The notes beneath the pieces were generated by a model. It was not told the DNA's origin. It made no database searches and saw only the letters and a program-made list of their open reading frames with translations. Below are positions 33,852-42,242 of a stretch of 64,000 nt of DNA, one piece after another (the stretch's first letter is position 1; every line of letters starts with the position of its first letter). This DNA is from CAYFQH01 sp964345215 (GTDB taxonomy: Bacteria; Bacillota; Clostridia; Christensenellales; Aristaeellaceae), in NCBI GenBank assembly GCA_964345215.1, contig CAYFQH010000001.1, positions 1-64,000 on the forward strand. Direction: 5' to 3'. A program made the position numbers and the translations under genes.

Positions 33852-35123
33852 ATGGCAGAATTTGTTGATCACGTGCACATTACCGCCAAATCCGGTGACG
33901 GCGGTAATGGCTGCGTTTCTTTTCACCGGGAAAAATATGTTACCAACGGCGGCCCCGACGGAGGCGACGGGGGCGATGGAGGCAACGTTTACTTTTACGC
34001 TGACCCTAATATGCATACCCTACTGGATTTTCGCTTTGTGCGCAAATATACGGCCGATAACGGCATAGACGGCAGCAGCCGACGGCGAAAGGGGAAGCAA
34101 GGGGAAGACTTGGTCATCCGTGTACCTGTTGGTACCCTGATTAGGGATAATAAGGCCAATCTTTTAATTGCTGATATGTTTAAACCTCATGAGAAACGGC
34201 TGTTATTTAAAGGCGGCCGGGGAGGCTGGGGCAACAGCCATTTTGCTACCCCTACCAGGCAGGCGCCCAACTTTGCAAAACCCGGCATCAAAACCCCCGT
34301 TTACTCCCTGGTTTTAGAGCTTAAAACCATTGCCGATGTAGGGCTTATTGGCTACCCCAATGTGGGTAAAAGCACTATTTTATCGGTTTTGACGGCAGCC
34401 AGGCCTAAAATTGGCAACTATCACTTTACTACCCTTACCCCTAATTTGGGTATTGTGCGCCACCATGGGCAAGACTTTGCCTTGGCCGACATTCCCGGCC
34501 TTGTAGAAGGGGCCAGTGAAGGTGTGGGCCTGGGCCTTGACTTTTTACGCCATATTGAGCGAACCCGAATGCTTTTACATGTGGTTGATATTTCGGGTAC
34601 AGAAGGCCGGGACCCGATGGATGACTATAACCAAATTAACAAGGAATTACAAAAGTACGGCAATTTGGACCAAAAACCGCAAGTTGTGGTATGTAACAAG
34701 GCAGACCTACCCGGGGCTGAAGAAAATGCCCAACGCCTTAAAAAGGTTTTGGATCAAAGGCATATACCCATGTTTGTGGTCAGCGCCGCAACCCATCAAG
34801 GCTTTGGCCCCCTTTTAGACAAAACTGCCGAGCTTTTAAGTACTCTCCCCCCCGTCGAAGCCTTTGAAGAGGATGTTGTGGTGATTAACAGCACTGCTGA
34901 CAGCCAGTCCTTTACCATTGTAAGGGAAAATAACGAATTTGAAGTTTTGGGGCCTTACGTAGAGTACCTGCTGCGCAGCGTAAATTTTGATGATGAAGAG
35001 AGCTTGAACTGGTTCCACCGTACCCTGCGGCGCAGCGGCATTATTGATGCCCTGCGGGAAAAGGGTGCAAAAGAAGGTACTACGGTTTTTATTGGCAATA
35101 TGGCCTTCGATTTTGTTGACTAA
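33852..35123 (+). CDS. obgE: GTPase Obg (CgtA)
   Basis: Essential ribosome-associated GTPase acting in 50S assembly and stress signalling. The N-terminal glycine-rich OBG fold is clear (SGDGGNGCVSFHREK, GGPDGGDGGDGGNVYF). The G domain carries GYPNVGKSTIL (G1), FTTLTPNLG (G2), ADIPGLVEGA (G3), NKADLPG (G4) and VSAATHQG (G5). A C-terminal OCT domain (FTIVRENNEFEVLGPYVE) completes the usual 423-residue layout. yhbY follows 14 bases later; the pair is a known ribosome-assembly arrangement in Firmicutes. Confidence 0.97.
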   Translation: MAEFVDHVHITAKSGDGGNGCVSFHREKYVTNGGPDGGDGGDGGNVYFYADPNMHTLLDFRFVRKYTADNGIDGSSRRRKGKQGEDLVIRVPVGTLIRDNKANLLIADMFKPHEKRLLFKGGRGGWGNSHFATPTRQAPNFAKPGIKTPVYSLVLELKTIADVGLIGYPNVGKSTILSVLTAARPKIGNYHFTTLTPNLGIVRHHGQDFALADIPGLVEGASEGVGLGLDFLRHIERTRMLLHVVDISGTEGRDPMDDYNQINKELQKYGNLDQKPQVVVCNKADLPGAEENAQRLKKVLDQRHIPMFVVSAATHQGFGPLLDKTAELLSTLPPVEAFEEDVVVINSTADSQSFTIVRENNEFEVLGPYVEYLLRSVNFDDEESLNWFHRTLRRSGIIDALREKGAKEGTTVFIGNMAFDFVD

Positions 35124-35137
35124 GAGAGGAATTTAAT

Positions 35138-35434
35138 ATGGACATAACAAGCAAGCAGCGGGCTGCCCTTCGCAGCTTTGCAAACACCATGGATACAGTT
35201 TTGTACATCGGCAAGGAAGGCATTACCCCTAATGTTGCTAAAGAAGCCTACGACGCCCTGGAAGCCCGGGAGTTGATTAAATGCTCTGTGCAAAAAGGTG
35301 CCCCCTACGATACCAAAGAAGCCTGCACCCTTTTATGTGAAAAAGTGCATGCCCTGCCTGTGCAAATCATTGGCAGCAAATTTGTTATTTTTAAACGCAG
35401 CAGAGAAAACCCCCGCTATTTATTGGATGACTAA
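35138..35434 (+). CDS. yhbY: ribosome assembly RNA-binding protein YhbY
   Basis: A 98-residue CRM-domain protein that associates with pre-50S particles. The opening LTSKQRA-like segment is TSKQRAALRSFANTMD; IGKEGITPNV is the conserved GxxG loop, and GSKFVIFKRSREN closes the domain. GAGAGG precedes the ATG. It follows obgE closely and ends at a strong terminator. Confidence 0.93.
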   Translation: MDITSKQRAALRSFANTMDTVLYIGKEGITPNVAKEAYDALEARELIKCSVQKGAPYDTKEACTLLCEKVHALPVQIIGSKFVIFKRSRENPRYLLDD

Positions 35435-35459
35435 TTTTATAAAAAATTACTTTTCATAC

Positions 35460-35494
35460 AAAAATGCCCCCGTTTTAAAAAGGGGGGCATTTTT
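35460..35494. terminator. bidirectional terminator between yhbY and glyA
   Basis: A perfect 12-bp stem (AAAAATGCCCCC/GGGGGCATTTTT) with an 11-base loop separates the convergent genes. Confidence 0.93.
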
Positions 35495-35508
35495 GTATTT
35501 TAGCTGTT

Positions 35509-36744
35509 TTAGGCGTATAGGGGGTAGTTTTTCATCAAGGCTTTTACTTCATTTTTAACCCTGTCACAAGCTTTTTCCCCTTCTTGCAAAATAATATCAA
35601 TCCATTTTGCAATCTGTTCCATCTCTTTTTCTTTTAATCCCCGGGTGGTTACAGCCGGTGTGCCAATGCGAATGCCGCTGGTTACAAAGGGGCTTTTTGT
35701 TTCGTTGGGAATGGTGTTTTTATTAACCGTAATGTTCGCCTTGCCAAGAAGCTCTTCCATCTCTTTGCCTGTGCGCTGGGTTTTAGATAAATCCAGCAAA
35801 AGGAGATGGTTGTCGGTACCGCCGGAAACCATGGGAATGCCCACCTTGTTCAAGGCCACCTCTAAAGCTTTGGCATTGGCAATAACTTGTTTTTGGTAGT
35901 CTACAAAAGAAGGCTCCATGGCCTCTAAAAAGGCAACGGCTTTGGCGGCAATCACATGCATTAAGGGGCCTCCCTGGGTGCCTGGGAAAATAGCCTTGTC
36001 CATGGCTTTGGCAAGGTCTTTTTTACATAAAATCATCCCACCCCGAGGCCCTCTTAGGGTTTTATGGGTTGTGGTGGTGACCACATCGGCATACGGAATG
36101 GGCGAAGGATGAACCCCTGCGGCAACAAGCCCTGCAATATGTGCCATATCGACCATGAGCAAGGCACCAACTGTGTCGGCAATTTCCCGCATACGCTTAA
36201 AGTCAATTACCCTTGGGTATGCAGAGGCCCCAGCCACAATGAGCTTGGGTTTTTCGGCTTTGGCTATTTTTTCAAGTTCATCATAGTCAATCTTTTCACT
36301 TTGACTATCAACCCCGTAAGGCACAAAGCGGTAATACTTGCCGCTAAGGTTAACAGGGCTGCCGTGGGTTAAATGGCCTCCGTGGGATAAATTCATGCCC
36401 AATACCGTATCCCCCGGTTCCAGGAGGGCAAAGTAAACCGCCATGTTGGCTTGGGCACCGCTGTGGGGCTGCACATTGGCATGATCCGCTCCGAAGAGCT
36501 TTTTAGCCCGTTCAATGGCCAGGTTTTCTACAATGTCTACAAATTCACAACCGCCGTAATAACGCTTGCCTGGATATCCCTCGGCATACTTGTTGGTTAA
36601 ATGGCTACCCATGGCTGCCATTACCGCTGGGGTAACAAAGTTTTCTGAGGCGATTAGCTCAATGTGCTCCCGCTGGCGAACCAGTTCCTGCTCCATTGCA
36701 GCGAATACTTCAGGGTCTGCTTGTTTTACAATGTTTAGTTCCAT
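35509..36744 (-). CDS. glyA: serine hydroxymethyltransferase
   Basis: PLP enzyme interconverting serine and glycine while charging tetrahydrofolate with a one-carbon unit. Motifs: the start LIASENFVTPAVMAAMGSHL, YAEGYPGKRYYGG, VDMAHIAGLVAAG, and the PLP-lysine motif VTTTTHKTLRGPRGG, then TSGIRIGTPAVTTRG. The length is 411 residues. AAGGAGG precedes the ATG. A MITE-like element begins 48 bases upstream, so the promoter must lie in that short AT-rich stretch or within the element; only a TATGAT-like -10 is visible. Confidence 0.97.
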   Translation of the reverse strand: MELNIVKQADPEVFAAMEQELVRQREHIELIASENFVTPAVMAAMGSHLTNKYAEGYPGKRYYGGCEFVDIVENLAIERAKKLFGADHANVQPHSGAQANMAVYFALLEPGDTVLGMNLSHGGHLTHGSPVNLSGKYYRFVPYGVDSQSEKIDYDELEKIAKAEKPKLIVAGASAYPRVIDFKRMREIADTVGALLMVDMAHIAGLVAAGVHPSPIPYADVVTTTTHKTLRGPRGGMILCKKDLAKAMDKAIFPGTQGGPLMHVIAAKAVAFLEAMEPSFVDYQKQVIANAKALEVALNKVGIPMVSGGTDNHLLLLDLSKTQRTGKEMEELLGKANITVNKNTIPNETKSPFVTSGIRIGTPAVTTRGLKEKEMEQIAKWIDIILQEGEKACDRVKNEVKALMKNYPLYA

Positions 36745-36791
36745 AAAAAAACCTCCTTAAATCATATTTATATATATATAACAATTTATTT

Positions 36792-36958
36792 CTAGGCAAA
36801 CGCCCCGCAAAAAGATGAACAATAACGAAATAAGAGGTTTTACAAAAAACAAGAGTAAAAGCATAGGAATAGCCCGGCAATTTCAAGCATTTTTGACGAT
36901 GTTTCACGTAAAAAAAGCTGCCTTTTGCCTGTGTACGGCGTGTGTGATGTTGACCTAA
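36792..36958. mobile_element. 167-bp MITE-like element, decayed copy
   Basis: This segment aligns along its whole length with 43038-43204, also 167 bp. Shared blocks include CTAGG at the left end, AAAAACAAG-type and AGCATTTTT stretches in the middle, a CTGCCTTTTG block, and TTGACCTA at the right end. No protein is encoded. The inverted symmetry that is strong in the other copy is weaker here, suggesting an older insertion. It lies between glyA and the SRP RNA gene. Confidence 0.65.
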
Positions 36959-36960
36959 CA

Positions 36961-37092
36961 AAAAAACCGAAGCACTCAAGCCAGGCAACCCTGCAGCACC
37001 TTCCAACTTGCGCTTACTGCTGCTTCCTTCCGGACCTGACAGGGTTCACACCATGGAATCGCACAGGACCCAACCATCATTGTACATTCGGT
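36961..37092 (-). ncRNA. ffs: signal recognition particle RNA (4.5S-type)
   Basis: The universally conserved domain IV is present on the minus strand as GTCAGGTCCGGAAGGAAGCA, within arms CCCTG/CAGGG. The predicted start ACCGAA (37092 down) pairs with TTCGGT just before a run of seven T residues (36961-36967), which fixes both ends and gives about 130 nt. It works with Ffh and FtsY to target membrane and secreted proteins. Confidence 0.95.
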
Positions 37093-37098
37093 ATTTAT

Positions 37099-37127
37099 AT
37101 TGTACTGCACTTTATTAAATATTGCAA
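37099..37127 (-). promoter_or_regulatory. promoter of the SRP RNA
   Basis: TTGCAA (37122-37127), 17-base spacer, TACAAT (37099-37104) on the minus strand; initiation seven bases on falls at the first paired base of the RNA. Confidence 0.75.
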
Positions 37128-37157
37128 GGGGCGGGCTGTGTATATATAAACCCTATA

Positions 37158-37850
37158 TCAGGTGTTTCTGGTTCTGATGGCCTGAATGTTTGAAAATTCG
37201 GACAAGGCGTTTACAATATCCGTATAGCTTGTTTTACCCTGCATATCAATGGTGTATACGTTGGTGTATACATTGGTAGGGCCCTGGCTGTCTACATGAA
37301 AGTCTACATCCAGCACCTTAATATAATGCTCAGAAAAATAAGTGTTTATAAAATTCAAGGTTTCTACCCGTTTTACAAAGGTTACCTCTACATTTTTAAT
37401 GGCATTTACCCGCACCATCCGCTGGAGCATGGTTAAGGTAATAATTACAACTGCACAGGCAGCAATAGCCAGGGCGTAATAGCCCATACCCACTACAAGG
37501 CCCAAACAGCCCACATTCCATAAAGAGGCTGCTGTTGTAAGGCCTGCAATTTTTTTCCGGGACATAAAAATGGTACCAGCACCTAAAAAACCAATACCGC
37601 TGATTACTTGGGCACTCATGCGCCCTAGGTTGATGGCAACTCCGGTACCACCATTGGCATGATTTAAGTTTAAACGAATCACATCCGCTGTTAAATAACT
37701 TTCCAAAATGGCAATCAAAGCGGCACCCACACAAACCAAAACATGTGTACGCATTCCCGCAGGCCGGTTTTTCCGCTCCCGCTCAATACCAATAATACAC
37801 CCTAACACCACCGCTAACAGCAGCCGTATAGCCGCTTCCCACCAAGTCAT
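37158..37850 (-). CDS. MgtC/SapB family membrane protein
   Basis: A 230-residue protein with an N-terminal membrane domain of about five segments and a cytosolic C-terminal domain of about 80 residues. The MgtC hallmark is GCIIGIERERKNRPAGMRTHVLVCVGAA-like (here the stretch from residue 17 on), then ISGIGFLGAGTIF and GLTTAASLWNVGCLGLVVGMGYY. The C-terminal part resembles an ACT-type fold (VDSQGPTNVYT). MgtC itself inhibits F-type ATP synthase during magnesium stress in Salmonella; roles in Clostridia are unproven. It lies 16 bases after tatD on the same strand. Confidence 0.93.
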   Translation of the reverse strand: MTWWEAAIRLLLAVVLGCIIGIERERKNRPAGMRTHVLVCVGAALIAILESYLTADVIRLNLNHANGGTGVAINLGRMSAQVISGIGFLGAGTIFMSRKKIAGLTTAASLWNVGCLGLVVGMGYYALAIAACAVVIITLTMLQRMVRVNAIKNVEVTFVKRVETLNFINTYFSEHYIKVLDVDFHVDSQGPTNVYTNVYTIDMQGKTSYTDIVNALSEFSNIQAIRTRNT

Positions 37851-37866
37851 TCAGGAATTCGCCTCC

Positions 37867-38643
37867 TTATTGTATTTGATAGATTTTTTTTGCATTTTCA
37901 GTTGTAATATGCCCTATTTCTTCTACGGTTTTGCCGGTAAGCTCCCCTATTTTTTGGGCTACAAAGTATACATTGGCCGGTTCATTTCGCCTGCCTCTTT
38001 TGGGTTCGGGAGATAAGTAAGGGCTGTCGGTTTCAATGACCAATCGCTCCAAGGGTATGTTTTGCACTACCCGCTGAACCTTCGGCGCTTTTTTAAAGGT
38101 TACGGGACCTCCAAGGCCGATATAAAAGCCCAGGTCCAAGTAATCCTTGGCTGTTTCCCAGCTGCCTGAAAAACAATGAACAATGCCCCTGGGCAATGTA
38201 CTTTTTCGTTCTTTCAGTAGTTCAACCATGGGGCCATGGGCATCTCGTACATGAAAAACGGCTGTTTTATTTTGCTCATAAGCCAGTTGAAGTTGGGCCA
38301 AGAACACCTTGATTTGTACTTCTCTTGGGGAATGATCGTAATAATAATCCAGCCCAATTTCCCCAAGGGCCACAACTTTATCTTCCTTTAGCCACTGCCT
38401 TAAAGTGAAAAGGTCCTCCTCTTTAAAGCCTTTCGCCTCGTGGGGATGGATCCCCACCGCAGCAAAAATCCCTTCTTCTATTTGGGCAAAGTTTTTACAG
38501 CGTAAAGAAGAGTGCATATCTGACCCGACACATACACAGCCCTCAACCCCCTGGTTCTTCATCCTAACCAAAACTTCGGACCGGTCTTCGTCAAAGCGAG
38601 GTTCGTCAATATGGCAATGGCTGTCAAATAATGTTAGTGCCAT
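37867..38643 (-). CDS. tatD: TatD family metal-dependent hydrolase
   Basis: A 258-residue TIM-barrel hydrolase of the TatD family, several of which are DNases acting in repair or DNA breakdown. Metal ligands are visible: FDSHCHID at the N-terminus, GEIGLDYYY with the bridging glutamate, FHVRDA histidine, GIVHCFSG, and VIETDSPYLSP. The start codon overlaps the metG stop by one base, so the two are coupled. metG-tatD adjacency is widespread in Firmicutes. Confidence 0.95.
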   Translation of the reverse strand: MALTLFDSHCHIDEPRFDEDRSEVLVRMKNQGVEGCVCVGSDMHSSLRCKNFAQIEEGIFAAVGIHPHEAKGFKEEDLFTLRQWLKEDKVVALGEIGLDYYYDHSPREVQIKVFLAQLQLAYEQNKTAVFHVRDAHGPMVELLKERKSTLPRGIVHCFSGSWETAKDYLDLGFYIGLGGPVTFKKAPKVQRVVQNIPLERLVIETDSPYLSPEPKRGRRNEPANVYFVAQKIGELTGKTVEEIGHITTENAKKIYQIQ

Positions 38644-40619
38644 CAGCTTATGTCAGCTCCGTCCTCTATTTCGCCGTCAACCGTTAGCACCCGTAATTCT
38701 CCATCTCCTTGGGTTGCCGCGGATAGAATCATCCCTTGGGACACATTGCCCCTAATCTTAGCAGGTTTTAAATTGGCCAGTAGAACCACTTGCTTGCCCA
38801 CAAGCTCTTCCGGCTTGTAAAATTGTGCAATGCCGCTTACAACGCTTCGCTCTTCCTTACCTAAGGAAAGGGTAAATTTAAGCAGTTTGTCGCTTTTTTC
38901 AACCTTTTCGCAAGCTAACACCCTGGCTACTTTCAGCTGCAACTTATCAAACTCATCAATGGTAATTTCTTGCACCGATTCTTGGGTTTTTGCCTCCTTT
39001 GTCTTTTGGGCTTTTTCCGTTTTTTCTGAAATTTCAGGCTGCTCCTCTTTGGCTGCAAAGTGTTCAAGCTCTTTTTGAATATCAATTCTAGGAAAGAGAG
39101 GCTCACCCTTTTTCACCTTGGTGCCCGGGGTAATTTTACCAAATTGGCCTAGAGATTCAATCACATATAGATCTCTCTCTTCAAGACCCAGCTGGGCGAA
39201 GATTTTTTCCGGCGTGCGGGGCATAACGGGCGCAATTTGCACCCCGATAAAACGAATGGCCTCGGCCAAAACATATAATACGGTTTTAAGCCGTTCTTTC
39301 CCCTCGTTGCTTCTGCCCAAAACCCAGGGTTGGGTTTGGTCAATATAGCGGTTGCACTCCCCTACCAGGTTCCAAATTTCGCCAAGAGCCAGGGAAAATT
39401 GAACTTTTTCCATGTGCTTTTCTACCTTGGCAGGTCCTTCAAGGGCAAGGTTTATTAAGGCCTGATCTACAGTTTCAAAGGCACCGGGGGATGGAATAAC
39501 CCCATCAAAGTATTTTTCGATCATGGAAACAGTACGGCTGACCAGGTTCCCCAAATCGTTTGCCAGGTCCGCATTAATGCGGCTGAGCATCCCTTCATAG
39601 CTGAATAAACCATCAGAGCCAAAGGGAATATCCCTTAATAGGAAGTAGCGCACCGCATCGCTTCCATAGCGCTCGCATAAAACCACAGGATCAACTACAT
39701 TGCCCACAGATTTAGACATTTTGCCACCTTCCAGCACCAACCAGCCATGGCCGAATACTTTTTTAGGCAGGGGAAGGCCCAAGGCATGAAGAACGATCGG
39801 CCATATAATGGTGTGAAAACGCATAATTTCTTTACCCACCATATGCAGGTTTGCCGGCCAATATTTTTGATACAGGCTGTCATTTTCCGTACCGTAACCC
39901 AAAGCGCTGATATAGTTTACAAGGGCATCTAACCAAACATAAACAGTTTGTTTAGGGTCAAAATCAACGGGAACTCCCCATTTTAGCGTGGTTCTGGTTA
40001 CATACAAATCTTCAAGGCCTGGCTTTAAAAAGTTGTTTACCATTTCATTTTTTCTTGACAGGGGTTCAATAAAGTCAGGGTTTTCTTCTAAAAACTGTTC
40101 AAGCCAGCCCTGGTACTTGGAAAGCTTAAAAAAGTAACCTTCTTCCTGCATTCTTTCAACAGGCCGGCCGCAGTCAGGGCATTTACCGTCCTTTAGCTGT
40201 ACATCTGTCCAGAAAGATTCACAGGGGGTACAGTACCACCCTTCATAGGTACTTTTATAAATATCACCCTGCTCATGAAGCTGGCGGAATATTTTTTGAA
40301 CGCAGCGCACATGCCGGTTATCGGTGGTGCGGATAAAGTCATCATAGTCAATATCCATTAAAGTCCACAAGCTTTTAATACCCTTTACAATTTCATCTAC
40401 ATAAGCCTGGGGAGTTACGCCTTTTTCTTCAGCAATACGCTGAATTTTTTGTCCGTGCTCATCGGTGCCTGTTAAAAAATACGTATCAAACCCCTGGGCT
40501 TTTTTATACCTGGCCATGCTGTCTGTTGCCACAGAACAATAGGCATGTCCTATATGCAGTTTATCGCTTGGGTAATAAATGGGTGTTGTGATATAAAATT
40601 TCCCCTTGGTTGTTTCCAT
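38643..40619 (-). CDS. metG: methionyl-tRNA synthetase
   Basis: Charges initiator and elongator tRNA-Met. The class I HIGH motif is KLHIGHAYCS and the KMSKS motif is GGKMSKSVGN. Zinc-binding cysteine pairs are present (CTPCESF and CPDCGRP), and the C-terminal 110 residues are the tRNA-binding OB fold (LKVARVLACEKVEKSDKL, LANLKPAKIRG) after a Lys/Glu-rich linker. The length is 658 residues. The ATG at 40619 has AGGAGGAGA upstream; the frame continues upstream into the T-box leader, which is non-coding. tatD and the MgtC-like gene follow. Confidence 0.97.
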   Translation of the reverse strand: METTKGKFYITTPIYYPSDKLHIGHAYCSVATDSMARYKKAQGFDTYFLTGTDEHGQKIQRIAEEKGVTPQAYVDEIVKGIKSLWTLMDIDYDDFIRTTDNRHVRCVQKIFRQLHEQGDIYKSTYEGWYCTPCESFWTDVQLKDGKCPDCGRPVERMQEEGYFFKLSKYQGWLEQFLEENPDFIEPLSRKNEMVNNFLKPGLEDLYVTRTTLKWGVPVDFDPKQTVYVWLDALVNYISALGYGTENDSLYQKYWPANLHMVGKEIMRFHTIIWPIVLHALGLPLPKKVFGHGWLVLEGGKMSKSVGNVVDPVVLCERYGSDAVRYFLLRDIPFGSDGLFSYEGMLSRINADLANDLGNLVSRTVSMIEKYFDGVIPSPGAFETVDQALINLALEGPAKVEKHMEKVQFSLALGEIWNLVGECNRYIDQTQPWVLGRSNEGKERLKTVLYVLAEAIRFIGVQIAPVMPRTPEKIFAQLGLEERDLYVIESLGQFGKITPGTKVKKGEPLFPRIDIQKELEHFAAKEEQPEISEKTEKAQKTKEAKTQESVQEITIDEFDKLQLKVARVLACEKVEKSDKLLKFTLSLGKEERSVVSGIAQFYKPEELVGKQVVLLANLKPAKIRGNVSQGMILSAATQGDGELRVLTVDGEIEDGADIS

Positions 40620-40640
40620 GTTCTCTCCTCCTAAAATAAA

Positions 40641-40847
40641 AAAATCTAAACAAAGGGGCGAGAGTTCCCGCGGTACCACCCTTTTTTAGACTTCATTGCA
40701 CGCATATCGGCGCTACCCGGCCAGTGTTTACACCGCTTGCTCCAAGACCATGTTCTTGGGTTTTAAACCGCTGCATTGCACCTTATTGCAGCTCTCTAAA
40801 GGTTTTTGCCCCAATACTCTTCTTTTCATCGCAAAGCATTTATATGT
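40641..40847 (-). promoter_or_regulatory. methionine T-box leader of metG
   Basis: The T-box antiterminator sequence GGGTGGTACCGCG is at 40669-40681. The competing terminator pairs TCTAAAAAAGGG with CCCTTTGTTTAGA and ends in seven T residues at 40641-40647. In stem I, TTGGG pairs with CCCAA and AAGA with TCTT, leaving an internal loop with AGTA on one side and GAACATGG on the other; the ATG at 40749-40751 there is the methionine specifier. Uncharged tRNA-Met would stabilise the antiterminator and raise metG expression. Confidence 0.93.
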
Positions 40848-40853
40848 TTATAA

Positions 40854-40882
40854 AGTATAAGCGTTTTTCCCCTGTTTGTCAA
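40854..40882 (-). promoter_or_regulatory. metG promoter
   Basis: TTGACA (40877-40882), 17-base spacer, TATACT (40854-40859) on the minus strand. The -35 overlaps the scpB stop codon. Confidence 0.8.
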
Positions 40883-41517
40883 TCGCTTGTATCCAAGTTT
40901 TCACTGGGGTCATCCAAGGCCAGTTCTCTTTGATTTTGAGTTGGGAACAGTAACATACCGCCCAGTTCCTCTGCCCCTTGCAGGGCATCTTCCTCTTCTT
41001 CAAGCTGGGGTAAGGGAGGCAGGGCATTTAATTCTTCCAATCCAAAGTGGCTTAGAAACTGGTCGGTTGTTCCATATAGAATTGGCCGGCCCAGGGTCTC
41101 TTTACGGCCCACCTCTTTGATTAACTCTTTTTTTACCAGGGATTGGATGGAGTAGTCGCATTTTACTCCCCGCACCGCCTCAATTTCGCCCTTTGTAACA
41201 GGCTGGCGGTAAGCAACCAGGGCTAGGGTTTCCATGGCTGCCTGGGAGAGGGATTGGCGCTGAATGGGTTGAAGCATTTGCTCAACATATACGGCATAGT
41301 CGCTGCGGGTTGCCAACTGAATATAGTTGCCAAAGCGTTTTAAACTCAACCCCCGGCGGCTATAGTCATAATCGCTTGCCAGGGCATCAATGGCACTGCG
41401 CACTTCCAAGTGGGTATAGCCCAGGGTCTTTTCAATATCGTCAATCAAAACAGGCTCGCCGGCTACAAATAAAATCGCCTCAATAATATGCATTAGTTCT
41501 TTAGGCTGATTCTCCAA
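40879..41517 (-). CDS. scpB: segregation and condensation protein ScpB
   Basis: Kite-type partner of ScpA in the SMC-ScpAB condensin for chromosome folding and segregation. It has two winged-helix domains: HIIEAILFVAGEPVLIDDI then ETLALVAYRQPVTKGEIEAVRGV, and GRPILYGTTDQFLSHFGL. The C-terminal tail is acidic. The start is TTG at 41517 with AAGGAG upstream, overlapping the scpA end by 17 bases; the frame extends further but within scpA. The length is 212 residues. Confidence 0.94.
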   Translation of the reverse strand: MENQPKELMHIIEAILFVAGEPVLIDDIEKTLGYTHLEVRSAIDALASDYDYSRRGLSLKRFGNYIQLATRSDYAVYVEQMLQPIQRQSLSQAAMETLALVAYRQPVTKGEIEAVRGVKCDYSIQSLVKKELIKEVGRKETLGRPILYGTTDQFLSHFGLEELNALPPLPQLEEEEDALQGAEELGGMLLFPTQNQRELALDDPSENLDTSD

Positions 41518-42241
41518 CGTTTTTTCTCCTTCCGGGCACAAGGGTAATGGTATCAAAAATTTGCCTTTGTTCAATATGGGCCTTACCCAGGCGCAGTACC
41601 TCCAGCAGGGCCAAAAAGTAAGTCACCACTTCTTCTTTTGTGGGCACAGTGCTCAAAAGGGACATAAAATCAACCCGGCCTTTTTTAAGGCCTTTAAAAA
41701 TGGTTCCAATACATTCCCTTACGGTGTACTCATCCCGCCTGATGTCACGGTTTGGCGCTGTTTCCAGCTCATCTATAGCAGGCTTACGGGCCAGCAAGCG
41801 GCCCATGGCTTCTATCAGGCCTTCTAAAGTAAGGCCGGTAATTTCAAAGGTTGGGGGCGGCAGCGGATATTCCTCGGGCAATTTTATGTACATCAAAGCA
41901 GCCGCCTTTTCAAAGGCTTTCATGTGCTGGGCTGTTTCCTTAAACTGTTTGTACTCCTCAAGTCTTCTTATAAAGGCTTCCTGGGTATCTTCTTCATCCT
42001 CTTCTATTTTGGGCTTTGGCAAAAGAGTACGGCTTTTTAGCTCCACCAAAGTTGCGGCAATGGTTAAAAACTCACTGGCTTCATCCATATTAATATCAGT
42101 AGCACTGCGGATGGTTTGAACATATTGCTGGGTAATTTCAGAAACAAAAATATCCCGAATATCAATTTTGGCCTTGCCGATTAAATGCAGCAGCAGGTCA
42201 AGAGGGCCTTCAAAATCTTTTAAAAGAATAACTTGACTCAT
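41501..42241 (-). CDS. scpA: segregation and condensation protein ScpA
   Basis: Kleisin subunit bridging the SMC heads. The N-terminal kleisin domain is recognisable (FEGPLDLLLHLIGKAKIDIRD, SEFLTIAATLVELKSRTLLP), as is the C-terminal winged helix (VVTYFLALLEVLRLGKAHIEQ). The length of 246 residues is typical. It starts one base after the M50 protease gene stop and overlaps scpB, an arrangement shared by many Firmicutes. Confidence 0.96.
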   Translation of the reverse strand: MSQVILLKDFEGPLDLLLHLIGKAKIDIRDIFVSEITQQYVQTIRSATDINMDEASEFLTIAATLVELKSRTLLPKPKIEEDEEDTQEAFIRRLEEYKQFKETAQHMKAFEKAAALMYIKLPEEYPLPPPTFEITGLTLEGLIEAMGRLLARKPAIDELETAPNRDIRRDEYTVRECIGTIFKGLKKGRVDFMSLLSTVPTKEEVVTYFLALLEVLRLGKAHIEQRQIFDTITLVPGRRKNVGESA

Positions 42242-42242
42242 G

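Noticed and set aside
36792..37092. Short ORFs over the glyA to SRP RNA interval
   Set aside because: The interval is occupied by the MITE-like element and the SRP RNA; the frames have no supporting sites.
40620..40679. Upstream extension of MetG
   Set aside because: The sequence is the T-box terminator and antiterminator, not coding.
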